From Mytilisepta virgata (taxonomy: Eukaryota; Mollusca; Bivalvia; Mytilida; Mytilidae), in contig CM051519.1 of assembly GCA_028015205.1 (NCBI GenBank), positions 86,449,539 to 86,513,538 on the forward strand: 64,000 nt of DNA, given 5' to 3'. Below, piece after piece: positions 23,218 to 36,900 of this stretch. A model generated the notes under the pieces. The model was not told the origin of the DNA. It searched no databases and worked only from the letters and a program-made list of their open reading frames with translations. Numbering within the stretch: the first letter of the stretch is position 1; each line of letters begins with the position of its first letter. The translations under genes were made by a program, and so were the position numbers.

Positions 23218-26200
23218 TGTGGTGTCTTAAGTGGTTTATTAATAACCATTTTACACGATGAGTTCCAACACATGATAAGATTTCAAATCTTTCAGTCTGA
23301 ATAAGACGGTTGATAATTTTTGTGTCAAAAGTTCGTGGTTGTCTTGTGATACTTTGACATCTTCCTGCAAAGATATTGCTACCATTGTAAATTTCGTATC
23401 TTTACAATCGAAAAAAACACAAACAAATGTTTTGTATTAATTTTAACAATATTTATTTTGTTTTCATCACCATTAAATGTTACTTAAAACACAAGTCTTC
23501 ATAATTTAATCTGATCATACGTACTATAAGGGGATATTTTTTGACATGTGGTATACTTTTGAAACTGCAGAAAACTTGGTACACTTATAATTTTGAAACT
23601 GACTGCACATATACATTTAAAAATAAACTTTGAAACACTTGGTATATGTTGAAACTGAACATACAGAGCATTTGCTGTAATTTGAATTTTAATCTGTGGA
23701 CTATGGAACACATGTAATTGATCTTTGGTACATTTATTTCTTTTAATCTTACTTATGAAAATTCTTGTTATAACTTTAAAACTGGTGTGCTAATTTATAT
23801 ATTATTTTGGAATTTCCAACAATTGTTTGCATATATCATAATGAAATCACTAGGTGATGCCAGTACAAGTTATCAATTGTTATTATTAAAGGTTAGGTCA
23901 TAGATAGTAAAATTCATTGAAGCATTAAATTCATATACTCAGGCAGCATACTAATATTTTGAATGCTGTACATGAATTCGTAAAGAAGTGAAAACTATGT
24001 TATTTATTTTGTATTGTACAAAAGATGTGTTTTTTTTTTAAATTAATCATGAATAAAAATAGAGCCAGATATTGTTATTTTCTTTGTACAGTTGCTATCA
24101 TGATGAATAGATGTTTACTCTAATGGATCTATAAATGCTTATTTGTATTTAAAGATTAAAATAAAGTAGGCCATGTGAGCTATTCAAATTAGATATGGAT
24201 CTCTTAGAGCTGGAAGTCTTAACAAGTTACATTTTGTGATAGAAAGCATGTAGGACTAGACTGTAGACCATTCACGGAGTTCCTAACTTTTTACAATCTG
24301 GCCAGTTTCGAAGTTGGTTGTTTAATCTTCATGCAACTTTATATTATAACGCAAGTGTCCATGAAAGTGTAGAAGGATGAAAGTTGGTTGAAATTGGAAA
24401 TTTTGAGTGCATTGAATTTCTCAAGAGGTAAGTCCCTTTGATCAATTGGAGAAAAATTATGACCCTTGTAATTGCAACTAGTGTAACATGGTTTGGTTGA
24501 TGTTATGAAGGTGAATACATTGTGAAATTCTGATGTGCAGATATGTTGGTAGGATATTCCATTTCACTTTATATTTTCAGAGATACGTCCTTTAAACAGG
24601 GAACAATTTTGACTACGGTTTAAATTTGTTCAGCCGGTACAACCAGTAACGCAAGAAAATAAACTTTTGAGTACTGTTTAAATTTGTTCAGCCTGGTACA
24701 ACCAGTAACACAAGAAGTCAACAAACTTTGACTTCTGTTTAAATTTGTTCAGCCTGGTACAACCAGTAACACAAGAAATCAACAAACTTTGACTTCTGAT
24801 TAAATTTGTTCAGCCTGGTACAATCAGTAACACAAGAAGTCAACAAACTTTGACTTCTGTTTAAATTTGTTCAGCCTGGTATAACCAGTAACACAAGAAA
24901 TCAACAAACTTTGACTTCTGATTAAATTTGTTCAGCCTGGTACAACCAGTAACACAAGAAGTCAACAAACTTTGACTTCTGTTTAAATTTGTTCAGCCTG
25001 GTACAACCAGTAACATAAGAAAACAACAAACTTTGACTTCTGTTTAAATTTGTTCAGCCTGGTACAACCAGTAACACAATAAGTCAACAAACTTTGACTT
25101 TTGATTACATTTGTCCAGCCTGGTACAACCAGTAACACAATAAGTCAACAAACTTTGACTTTTGATTAAATTTGTTCAGCCTGGTACAACCAGTAACACA
25201 ATAAGTCAACAAACTTTGACTTCTGTTTAAATTTGTTCAGTCTGGTACAACCAGTAACACAAGAAATTAACAAACTTTCCATATTTGTGAGTAGCCCATT
25301 GGACCATTGATCATTCTTGTTAAAAGAAGTCTTCACTGAGAAATAAAAAATTGGGCGGTCATTCTGGCGTTACTAGTGATGATACAAGGACGCTTAACCA
25401 ATGAAAGTATAGCCCTGTGCAGAGATTTAAATGACTGGAAAGCTTTACAGATAAAATAAAATACAATTATAATAAAAATGATAAAACTTTTGATATTTGG
25501 GTCTTTCCACCTATCAGAACCCACTACAGATAGTTTTGGTAATATTAGAGGTTATGGGAAGAACACTATTTGGTTAGAACTGTTTTTTAACCCATGCTTG
25601 CACCCATTTTTTTTCCAAAATACATAGTAATGTTACTTTATATCACTTTTTGAGCCTAAATAAATAGCATAATATCAGTAAAAATAATATTTTTAAACAT
25701 AAAATTTTAAATCCGACGATTTTCCCCTTTGAAGAAGACTAATAGTGTACTTGATTTAACTGTAGGTCTGCAATGAAAGTGGGGCTTTTGCAGCTACAGA
25801 CTGTAACCCCCGCCCCCTTTTCATTCTATGGAAGAAAAGTGATAAAATGGCTAAGAAAAAGGTTTACCTTCCATAGTGTTTTAGGGTAAAAAAATATTCT
25901 GGAAATCCAGTATCTTCCATAAGGCTTCTTGAAAAGTCCATTCCATGCATACTTCCTACCGTACCGCGAGTTTTTAGCGCAGGTAAAATGACAAAAAATA
26001 GCAGATTTTAAGTTTACAGGATACAAAAGTGGTATTTAAAAATTTTAGCTGTCGCCGAGTCCCATCCCATTCAAATTCTGACATTATCTGAAACGGATAT
26101 AAGAGCTGTTAATATATTTATTACTAAAAACCCATCATTAAAATGGTAAGAACAAAGAAATTCGCGACCCATCCGATTAAATATAAAATTTAACCTTGTG

Positions 26201-26235
26201 ACACACTTTGAATCCGAAAATTCTTCATGCTGCTC
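23218..26235. other. Intergenic stretch without a recognisable gene
   Basis: Apart from the 61-bp minisatellite, only short AT-rich open frames occur (longest about 70 codons), without splice-linked partners or known motifs. I see nothing else that I can support. Confidence 0.5.
24607..25277. repeat. 61-bp minisatellite, about 11 copies
   Basis: The head-to-tail units carry AACTTTGACTTCTGTTTAAA, TTGTTCAGCCTGGTACAACC and AGTAACACAAGAAGTC. Outer units are more diverged than inner ones. It is intergenic, about 1.4 kb after the CEP95 poly(A) signal. Confidence 0.9.
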
Positions 26236-28354
26236 AGCTCACCTGGCCTAAAAGACCATGTGAGCTATTGCCATCACTTTGTGTCCGTCGTCCGGCCGTT
26301 AACTTTTCACATTTCAATCTTCTCCAAAACCCCATGGCCAAATGAAACCAAACTTGGTGGGGATGTTCATTGGATGTTTCTCTACAAATTTTATGCTTTC
26401 GGTTCTGATCCAAAATTCAACATGGCTGTCAGGGCCATTTATGCACTCTGATTGGTTATATATCCTATAATAAGAAAATACTGGTGAGACGAGCTGATTT
26501 AGGTCAGCTATATATATTTCACAATTGCGATTGGCTAAATTATGGTCAGCCTCGAGCTCGGTATTACTGACTATGGTATCGCTCCAGCTTAGCGAATGGA
26601 TTCTCGACACAATAATATGACAATCTGTGATGAATAAGAAATGGAACGGTCATTTTCAATGGTCGATTCAACCATTCGACCTCAAATAATGGCCTGATAA
26701 AGCCGCTCTTTCTTTTTTTCCGATTTTGAAAATTGGTCCCAATTTAAAACTGTATTGCATTACATAGAGTCGTGATAATTCAGCATCTCCCCGCATATTC
26801 AGGACGAGATATTTTCATGTGACGCGAATTATGGATATGCTTTGTGGAATTTACATGTACATACAAAATCAGGATATATACATGCAAAAGGTTATCCATA
26901 TCTGTTTTACGTTCCTTCTGTTCTTAAAGGTTTCATATTTGTTTTAGGACATTTGAAATATTAGCAAACCCTAGAAATTCAGTACAGAAACGATAATCGT
27001 ACGCACCAAATTTGATATCTTCTAATTTCTTGTTGAAATTTAAAAAATATTCTTCTCTGAAACTACAGAAGTAATTGAATTGTTATATTGCAGGAATGAT
27101 CTTTACATGGTCCTCTACAAAGTTTGTTTTTTGTGCCGATCTGGAATCCAAGATGGCCGCCACCACGGGATACATTTAACTTGGGATCCTATGGGAAATA
27201 CATACAAACATCGTTCTGTCAGAAACCGTTTGACAGATGGAAGTAATATTAAGCCTGAATGATCAGATAATGGTCCCTAACAAAATTTATGTTTTTGGTG
27301 CCGATCTGAAATTCAAAAACATGGTTGCCAGGGCCCTTTATGCACTCTGATGGGCTGAAATTTAAAATAAATCTTCTCTAAAACTACAAAAGCAATTAAA
27401 TTTTATATTGCAAGAAAGAACTTGGTCCTTTACAAGGTTTATGTTTTTTTTGTGCCAATATGAAATCCAAGATGTCTGAAACTACATAGCCAGTTGGAAC
27501 CAAACTTGGCTGAAATGGTCCTAAAATGGTCCTCTATCAGAATTGTGTCGGGTGACTCAGAAAGTTAACCAAGATGGCCACCACAGCTGAACTTAGTTGA
27601 ACAAAGGACCCTATGGGAAAATTCAAAATCTTATTGTCTGAAAAACCACAAAGCAATTGGAACCAAACTTGGTAGAAATGGTCATTAGGTTTTCCTCTTT
27701 CAGAATTATGTCCGATGACCTGGAATGTCAACAAAGATGGCCGTCACAGCTGAACATATTTTAATAGGACCCTTTGGGAAAATCATTAAAAAATCTTATC
27801 TGAAACCGCTGAGCCAGTTGTGACCAACCTTTCAGCAATGGTCCATAGATGGTCCTCTTTCAGAATTGTGTACAATGACCAGGACAGTCAACCTAGATGG
27901 CTGCCACAACCGAACATAGTTCAACATAGGACCCTATGGGAAAATTCATTTCAAAATGTTCTGATCTGAGACCAATTGGCCAATTGGGACCAGACTTGGC
28001 TGCAATGCTCATTAGATGGTCCCCTTTCATAATTGTTGCCGCTGACCTGGTCAAGATGGCCACCAAGCTGAACTTAGTTTAACATAGGACCCTGTGGGAA
28101 AATTTAATTTGCAGATCATCATACCTTAAACTTGGGCATTCGGAACCAAACTAATCAGCAATGATTAATCTTTAAGAATTGTGTTTGATAATCTTGAATG
28201 TCAACTAAGATGGCTACCACACCCTAACTTTGTTTAACATTAAAACCAATGGGAAAACTAGCCAAGATAACTGCTACACTTAAATTTTCAGTCCTGCTGA
28301 AGATGGAAGATAGTCAAATCCAGGTGAGCGATACAGGCTCTTGAGAGCCTCTAG
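26236..28354. mobile_element. Hairpin-ended minisatellite-bearing repeat (family 1), copy c, full length
   Basis: This is the best-bounded copy. It has a 5' hairpin at 26236-26266 (AGCTCACcTGG...CCAtGTGAGCT) and a 3' end CCAGGTGAGCGATACA followed by hairpin GGCTCT-TG-AGAGCC, then T-CTAG-T. The subterminal GCTCACCTGG and CCAGGTGAGC are mutually inverted. Interior units of about 150-190 bases carry CCAAGATGGCCGCCAC, TAGGACCCTATGGGAAAA and GGTCCTCTTTCAGAA. It resembles the copy at 53343-54987. No transposase is encoded. Confidence 0.6.
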
Positions 28355-28569
28355 TTGAAAATGTAGACTAGATCATTTTCAAGATGGACAATGTAATGCC
28401 AAAACCTTCTATAAATGCTTTGCCTATATGAATAGATTTGAAGCTATGTGTTTAGCATTGATTAGCAGTTGACCATTAAAAGTCGACACGTTTTTTAATT
28501 TACCTGAAAATTGCTAATTTTGTCATTTTTCGTGCATATATGGACAAGGCGACATAACTCCAGAAAAAC

Positions 28570-28830
28570 ATCTGACTTTAATAAGGTAACAGTTTAGAGG
28601 AGCCTAAGTAAATTTCAGTCTGGTGATTCTTTTTATCAACTTCAAAACTTTGATCACATATACAAAGAATTTGGCAATATTTTGTAACCATTTTTCACCA
28701 TTTTAGTAACGATGATTCAAATTTTTTAGAATAATTATAAATATTTACACAGGAAACAATAAGAAAAATGTTTTCATGTATTTATAAATAAAGTTTAATT
28801 TTTTTTAAGTAGAAAGGCTATCTTATGGCT
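28570..28830. repeat. Dispersed repeat; inverted partner at the right window edge
   Basis: Blocks such as GGAGCCTAAGTAAATTTCAG, ATCACA-ATACAAAGAA and CAATAAGAAAAATGTTTTCATG recur in reverse complement at about 63765-64000, 35 kb away and in or near GEN1. The family is unidentified. Confidence 0.6.
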
Positions 28831-29044
28831 ATGTTAGTTGTCTGACATGGAATAAAATGTAATAAAGACTTAAATTTTCCATAAATGCTTCGAATGAACT
28901 CTCAAAGTCTTTTTTTAAAATTTTGTTTAGTTTTCTGTATTTACTTAATTGTATTTTAATTCGATTTGATTTAATTTATTCATCTATTTTTTGCCAGTGG
29001 TTACCCATCGTCGGAAACCCACTTATTAATTCCGATTTGTACAT

Positions 29045-29200
29045 ATTATCAGGTTTTCTGCAAACGTATATCGTAAAATATCAGCCGCGAGACACAATGT
29101 GAAGCTTTTTCGGCGAGTGAGCGTAGCGAACGAGCCAAAGAGCTTCATATTGTGTCGAGCGGCTTATATTTTACAATATTTTTTACAAAACTTGATGATA
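29045..29200. mobile_element. Palindromic foldback element, relative of 4956-5116
   Basis: The arms carry AAAATATCAGCCGCGAGACA against TGTCGAGCGGCTTATATTTT, and an inner GAAGCTTTTTCGGC pairs with GCCAAAGAGCTTC. It is about 156 bases and shares the arm motif with the element at 4956. Downstream 29280-29390 contains repeated GGGTCAA and ATGACGTC motifs. Confidence 0.5.
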
Positions 29201-29389
29201 AATTTATCGTATTGTTAACTAGCAATCTTAATGGAATTTCTTACTTGTCAATGGCCATCCGCCTATAACCGGATGTTTTCCTGATATATTCGGGTCAACG
29301 TTGGGTCAAACATTATGACGTCGCTGATATATTCGGGTCAGCTCATATTAGGGTCGGGTCAACTCTTTATGACGTCACAGTGCCGAAAT

Positions 29390-31087
29390 ACGGGAAATTC
29401 TGAAGGCCTCAGCAGGTCGATATAGCCATAGGGAAATACGATAAACTCTTATATGGTTCCATCGGCCTCACTAACATGTGACTATCGTATTCTTGGCAGT
29501 ACAAAACATTATCTTTGCTAGCAAGAAAGTCCCTTCCAGTAACAATTAAAATTTATTTATTGTATTTTCTTTTTTCCAACTTTGTATACTTCTTTGTATA
29601 AACGTGCATTTTTTGTAACTTAACTTACATTTAACTCTTGAAATATACTAAATTACTATATCCATTATATATACAGGCCCATTACAGAGAGACGAATTAA
29701 AATAAGTCCCATGACTTGATTTCGAAATCCTTTAATTGATTCACTCGTTAGTGTACTTGTATCAGTCTATGTTTTTGTTGTACTTAAATGTTTACACAAA
29801 ACCCAGGGCCGGTCGCGCTTACGCTATGCAAGCACACACAACCGGTGTTATATAACCGTCCCCCCTCCTGATAATATATTCCCCGGGGAAAATTGGCTTG
29901 ACCCTATCCCTCTCTCCCTAGGAAATTTTGGATTGGAGCCACCCCACCCCTCAGTAAAACTACAATATGCATACATACTGCAGTCCCCGCGTGACAAAAT
30001 TCCCTACTTTGAATCTATAACGAACATATGTTTGTCCCGCCTGTCAAAATAAATATTTCATTCGTTAAAAAATATGATTATTTCGTTCCTGAGAATTAAC
30101 GTTTCACAACAAGAAAAAAGTAAATGTCTCGTTAGTACAAGTAATTATTCTGTTCTCTCGAAATCTCGATGGTTCGCACGAAATATATTTCGTTCTAATT
30201 GAATGTATTTAATACAATTAGTTGGACCGAAATGTATCTCTGTGTGGACTTTCGTACGAGTGAAGTTTCGGTATTTCGAGCAAACGAAATATTATGTGTT
30301 GTTCCTTTAGCACTGTGAATAACTGATTTTAAAACCATACTTTTTTTTTTAAAGAAACGTCTAACCTGGTCCTCTGGTGAATTTTTTTTCGCTGTGCTAG
30401 CTTCACTTCAAATACATCCGGAGGAAAGCTTTGACAACGAGGATTACACTCTGGATCCCGGATTACAGCGCTATTCGATTGATAGTCGAACTCATAAAAT
30501 TAAGGGACAGTGACAAGACTGTCTTGTCAAAAAGTGTTTATAACTTTAAACTAGTATGACTACATTTCAGCAAAAAAAAAATGTGTATTCAAAAGCTATT
30601 CAAGCTCAATAGTTTTATTTTTGGTACGTAAGTTGATTGTACTTGTAAACCCGTAGTAGAACTTCTTTTCATGACAGCCTACTTGATTTTATGTAATTAA
30701 TATTTTGCATTTTGTTATTTGTGAATTAATAAATATTATTGTACATGTCTCTTTTGTAACACAAAGGACGATACTATGCGGGATAATTTTGGCGGTGTAA
30801 ACATGTTTGATAGGCAATATATTAAAGTTTTTTGTCGAAAATAAATATCCTATGTTTTCTGACTTTTCTTCTTCAGAGTACTACGTGAATCTAAATATAA
30901 TTCATAACTCGGATTTCATATAGTTTTTGTCAACTGCTTGACAGATATTAATATTTTAACCCTGTACTGATGTTATCTATTATACGTGGGGGTAAACAGG
31001 TCGATATGATCGGGTACGGGGAAAAAAATACATAAAATCCACCTTTGTTCTATAGCCATTTTTCCACGATGTCTAATTTTCCGGATC
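29390..31087. other. Intergenic stretch without a recognisable gene
   Basis: It is AT-rich with no long open frame or exon pair that I can support. Short segments resemble repeats elsewhere (CCCAGGGCCGGTCGCGCTTACG near 29810 and a similar block near 14245). Confidence 0.4.
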
Positions 31088-33690
31088 AGTAAGTAAGTAA
31101 GTAAGTAGTAAGTAAATTCTTTATTTATCGAGGGTTACTCAATTAGACTTAATCTAATTTTTAATGAGGCCCTCCAAACATCCATTAACAAAATCATACA
31201 CATTCATACAATACACATTCACATAATAATAATCAACAAATTATAAACAGTATATAATAAACGTATATAATAAGATATAGTACATTTTCCTTAAATTCCA
31301 TTAAGGAAATATTTAAAACATTGTTAATATTTCAAGAATTTTTTTATGCAATATGGCAAATCATTCCAAATTTTAACTGCTGAATACTGAAAGGATTTTT
31401 TATAAAAATTTGTATTTGGTCTTTGTAAGAACAAATCATCATTTACTGAAGATCGCAGATTATAATTGTGAACTTCACTAACAGTTTGTAAAAATAGATA
31501 GTCTGGAACAAGACCATTTACTACTTTATTCATTAGCACATATTTTTTTAACTCTTTCTACAAAAGGTAACCAGTTCAGAGAAGAGAAAATAAAATTTGA
31601 AGGAACTGTCTTATCACATTCTAATATAATTCTTGCAGCTCTTTTTGAAGCTTGGTAATTCTGTCTGAATCTTTTTTAAGTACATCACCCCAAACAGAAC
31701 TGCAGTAGTCCATATATGGTAATATATATGAGTTATAGAACTGCTGTCTAACATGAATTGGTAAAAAATGTTTTAATTTATTTAAAAGTGCAATTTTGGA
31801 TGATATAATTTTACATACTCTGTATACCTGATCTTCCCATTCTAAGTTTTCATCAATATCAATGCCAAGAAGTTTATGACATTTGACGTTTTCAATTTCG
31901 GTTTCATCAATTTTGATGGAAAGCTCAGGTAATTTAATAAGTTTACTTTTGGAGCCAATGGTCATACATTTAGTTTTTTTTAGCATTTATTACCATGCTG
32001 TTATTATCACACCAAGACGCGATAGTATTCACATCATTTTGCAGCTAGGTATTTATACTTTGAAAATTTTACATTTGAGTCGAATCATCAGCATATAAAT
32101 CAATACCAGATTTTTTTTTATGTGACAAGACTAACTATTTATGTATATTATAAAAAGAAGGGGTCCTAAAATAGACACTTGAGGAACACCATATTTAACA
32201 GTATGTTTATCAGATTTTATATTTCCATGGTGAACTTCCTGTTTCCTATCAGATAAATAAGATTTAATCCAATTTTTTGTCATGTCTCCAACCTGATAAT
32301 ATTGCAATTTTTGCAAAAGGATAGAATGATTTACCAGGTCAATTTTGTAAGAGCGGTTTGACTCGAATGGCATTGTCTAAAACCTGATTGTGAAGTATGT
32401 AACAAATTATTCTCATTTAAATATTCATACAATGTCTCTCAAATAGTTTTGATATAGTACAGAGAACTGATATTGATCTATAATTTGACGGGATATCTTC
32501 CGGTCCTCCCTTGTGTATAGGAGTTACCCTTGCATGCTTTAAATTTTCTGGAAACTGACCACTGGTCAAACTTTTGTTAATTAAAAATGTTAAAGATGGT
32601 GCTATAATTTCTGCACCAAGTTTTAATATTCTGGGCCCAATTTTATCAAGACCTGAAGATTTACTAGGATTTAGCTTTTTTAAATGTTAATAAACAGTTT
32701 TTTAGAAATAAAATTTTGAAGCAATGTAAAATTCATATCTGATGTTTTCTGCCCGATAAGTTTATCGGCGATCGTAGAAAAATGATTGTTTAAGGAGTTA
32801 ACAATATCCTGTGGATCGAAAAAAGTATAGTTTTTATAATCTAGCTTACATGGAAAAGTATTATCTAATTTGGGGTTAACTTCCCTAATATGTGTCCATA
32901 ACTCTTTAGAATTTTTACTATTTGATATAGCGTTTTGGTAGTACTTCTCTTTTGCTATTTTAACTAAAGAAGTTACCTTGTTACGCCATATCCTATAATT
33001 TTCCCAATCTTTATTGGAATGAAACATATCTCTCTTATGAATCGCATCATTTATTTCTTCATTAAACCAATCCGCTTGCTTGTATGATTTGACTCTTTTG
33101 ATTTTAATAGGTGCATGTTTATCAAGAACTTGTAAAAATAATGTATACCATAAATCCAGTGCAATATTTACATCATCTTGCATTTCAATTTCATGAATGG
33201 CAATGTGCGCAAATCGGCTTAAAATTCAACATCATTAAACTTTTTAAAACACCTTCAATTACAGTGTACTTATCTTTTTTAAATTTGTTGTTGACTGTAC
33301 GGTTAAGACATATGGGATAATGATCACTTATAGCATACTTTGAAACATGACCATGTACAGTTTCAGGGTTTGTTGTATAAATATGATCTATAAGTGTTTC
33401 TGAGTGTTCACAAATTCGTGTTGGACTTGTAATTAGTTGCGTTAAATTAAACAATTCCATAAGAGTTAGCCATTTTTCGTTCTGGCTTTTTGGTAAATCA
33501 ATGTTAAAATCCCCCATCAGTAAAATCTCCTTGTTTTCGGAAGTAGCCATTTCCAGGTCTTTCTCAAAAATATCAATCCAAGATTGCAGAGAATCTGGTG
33601 GACGATAAATAAATGACATAATAAAATATTTGCTATTTGGTAAAGAAATTTCAGTTTTATGTATCGTAGAACGGAGAAAAACTGGATTTG
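31088..33690 (-). mobile_element. Decayed non-LTR retrotransposon (LINE) with endonuclease and RT remnants, 5' truncated
   Basis: On the minus strand, 33619-33191 encodes the second half of an APE-type endonuclease (YRPP, GDFNID, SDHYPI). Next, 33183-32680 is the linker before RT (WFNEEI, AKEKYY). RT motifs follow in broken frames: SGLDKIGP near 32660, GVPQxSILGPLLFIIYI near 32170, and YADDST near 32095 followed by a stop. The thumb/C-terminal part is at 31986-31621 (LGIDIDENLEWEDQV, LPYMDYCSSVWG) and 31539-31324 (NLRSS, KSFQYSAVKIWNDLP). The 3' tail is a (CTTA)n microsatellite at 31088-31115. At least three frame breaks make it non-functional. The motif set fits the CR1/L2/Jockey group. Confidence 0.85.
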
Positions 33691-33978
33691 CCTATTTTTC
33701 TAGGGGTAAAACTAGATCGATTCAAGGGGAGTCGGAATATAAGACTAAAATTTGAAAAAAGTGAACAGATTCAAGACAGGCAGCGAATAATATTTCACCA
33801 GGGTACCACGTTAACACCAGGTGCTGATACTTCGTGCCTTTGTCAAGAAAACGTTTTTTCAATCAAATCATGGTAGCACTATGACGTCCACGTTCTTTAT
33901 ACTTGTGTATCTATGGAAGCTTGCTGCGGCAGATTCCCATAAGTATCCTATAAGAAAATTTGTTTCTCTTATACAAAA

Positions 33979-36900
33979 ATGGCTATGGAGGTTACTAAAC
34001 TGACGATATTTGATACAGATGATCCGGCTCCACATAAGAATTCGTAAGTATTTAATTTATCTTATATTTTGTTTATATTTAAAATTGCAATTGCAGAGCG
34101 TATATCTTAAACTTTATTATAAATTATATTCGGGTGAAATTTTGGGTCCAAATAAATCGCAGCAACAGAATTCTTTTAAATGAGTCCATGTGAAAGATCT
34201 CGAAATTCAAAATTGCAAACAATTAGATTATAATTAAACTGAAGGTTGTTGTTTTTTTTTCAATCACTTATTTCAAAATTACTTATACAATTCAAAGTAG
34301 TTGTTATTTTCAAAATTGTAACTTTTGTATTTTAATTTCATGCTATATATTTACTCCCGATATCTGAATCATTTTAATACGTGACAATATGTTTGATTGT
34401 TTCATCAATCTTGAGTCAATGGCCAAATGCAGCTAGAGCATTCATTTATATGAGATGTTCCATTTTATTCACACAATCCTTTGCTTAATAAGTAAGTAAG
34501 TAAGTAATGGCTTTATTTAAAGAGGGTAACACCATTTTAGTTTTAGTGTGCAATAACATGAAACGTGTTACATTTGTCGTCAGAATACTGGTATTAGAAA
34601 ATGCTTTTTGCTTGCTCATATGGTTATGGGTTCGGAATTTCTAGCCACAGGCAAAAGAATCAAGTTCTTTTTTGTCACTTTAACACGTCACAGTTTTGGG
34701 GTTATGAGGAATACATTGCAGTCAGTAGATGTTGAACATTTCCTTACCTCTATAGATGTTCAAAATATGGATTTCGTGCAAACTGAGAAAAATGCAACAT
34801 CGTGAATGACAATCTTTATTTTTCCCGTTCGCACGTGTTCATACTGCCCCTATGTGACCCTCTGCGAAGTCACTGTAATGTGATTAATGAACCAGCAGCT
34901 CACCAATAAAAAACAAGATTAAAAACAGTCCGTAGCATCAGTTTTTGTCGGTGTATATTTGAAATTTAATCATATCAGTTTCACGTGCCTCTTCTTTTTC
35001 ACAAATGTTGGAGAGAGCTTTTATCTAGCTATTAAACCGCCTGGTGGTCTCGTGGTAGGTTGCTCGCCTCGAGTGCGGAAGGTCGCGGGTTCGATCCCCG
35101 GCTGGGTCAAACCAAAGACATTACAATTGATATTTGCTGCTTCTCCGCCAAGCACGCGGCTTATAAGAGTAAGAGCAAAGGACTGGTAGGCTCGGAGTCA
35201 ATATAATGCGACCGAGTGGGGTTGTAATGAAGATTATACCGGAAATCGCGACGTTACTTATTGTTAAGCTCATTGTCAACGTCGGAACGTCAGTGACGTC
35301 GGCTTGGGCGGAAGTTAGACTTGAGAAGATGAAAGTAAACGTGCCGTGACCGTAGGGACATGGAGCTACCGAATCTAAAAGCGAAGAGGAGTGGAAATCG
35401 TAGTGCAGTCACCAGACTTATACGTAAATTCGATGAAACGAAGGAGAAGTCAGACAGCGACCGAGATGAACTATTATCCACATACGAAAGCCTTACCCAG
35501 AAAAGGAAATACTTTCAAAATTAGTCGAGGACATTGTGAATTCAACGGAGATAGACGATATGAAACAAGAAATAGTTGATACTGACGAGTATACGACAAA
35601 TCTGGTTAACACAAAACTTCGACAGATTAGGAATTTCATCATCACTGGAACACACCAAAGTACAGTCCTGAATGCAGAAAGTCCATCTTACACAACTGCA
35701 TCAAATAATCACGTACAACAGACCACTATCCCCGCATCTCAGTCCACGCATGCTAGCCATATTGATGCTCACCCTACTATGCCAGAAACAACAAGCGTCA
35801 CACCTAACTGTCACGTTCCGTCCACATCTCAGACTAATGACATGTAAAATACCAGCGATCTTTACACGCCTCGGACATCGAATATTACAACCAGCAACCC
35901 CGCACAGCCCATGCCACAGACAAATCATGCCTCATCGAGTTTCCCCGTCCCGTCGACATATAACTCCGCCACGTACATGTATCCGTCACTCTCTGCCAGC
36001 AATCACCGCTTTCCAAAATTATCCTTGCCGATTTTTAATGGGAACATATTGGAATGGCAAAGTTTTTGGGACGCCTTCGACTCGGCAGTGCACAGAAACA
36101 CAACCCATACAGATGTGGAGAGATTCAACTACCTGAGGGTGCAGTTAGAAGGAGATGCAGCAGCGACGATCGCAGGATTCAGTATCACGAACGGAATTAT
36201 GTTGAAGCTGTTCACGTTTTAAGAGAAAGATTTGGTCAGATGAAGCGCACATGCAATCTTTATTGAAATTGACACCGCCACGGAACAATCTAATGAATCT
36301 AAGAGAATTTAACGATAAAATGGAAGCTTTGATAAGAGGATTGGAATCACTCGGACAAACGCAGGATTCTTTCGGAACATTGTTAGTACCGATAATTATA
36401 GACAAGTTACCAGGAGAAGTAAGGAGAAATCTCGCCAGAGATCATGAACCACGTATTTGGATGTTGAAGTACCTACACAGGAGTATACTGAACGAAATTC
36501 AGATTATGAAGCCGGATCCGTAACTAGTACAGAGTCATCGGACTACGCATCGACTGCAACTTTTTTCGCCGGAGATAAATCGCCAAGAAATCAACGAAAC
36601 GAATTCTACCAGACCGAAAAGCAGCACGACGAGCGAGGGAAAACATCGAACAGTGGACAAAGTAGATGTTTACAGGGGCTATTTACGAACTGTATAAAAA
36701 TAGCCTATAACAAGTGTTCGAAACAGTTAAAAAGTTAATTTCAAGTGATTTCCGTGTGTTTACAGATGGCTAAATTTATCATTTGAAGAGACTGTGCTAA
36801 AGTTTTTTAAACTTATGTAATTGACATTAATTATTTTCAAATCATTTTTATATTTTAAGGATGATCGCTGATCTAATAGGAAATAAATAGGATTTGAAAT

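Noticed and set aside
26227..27734. Open frames of 60-98 codons inside the family-1 repeat
   Set aside because: They translate repeat units, switch strand and frame, and contain no known domain.
35036..35110. Functional tRNA genes at 35036, 21980 and 57684
   Set aside because: A/B-box blocks are present but no full cloverleaf, and each is joined to a SINE body or remnant.
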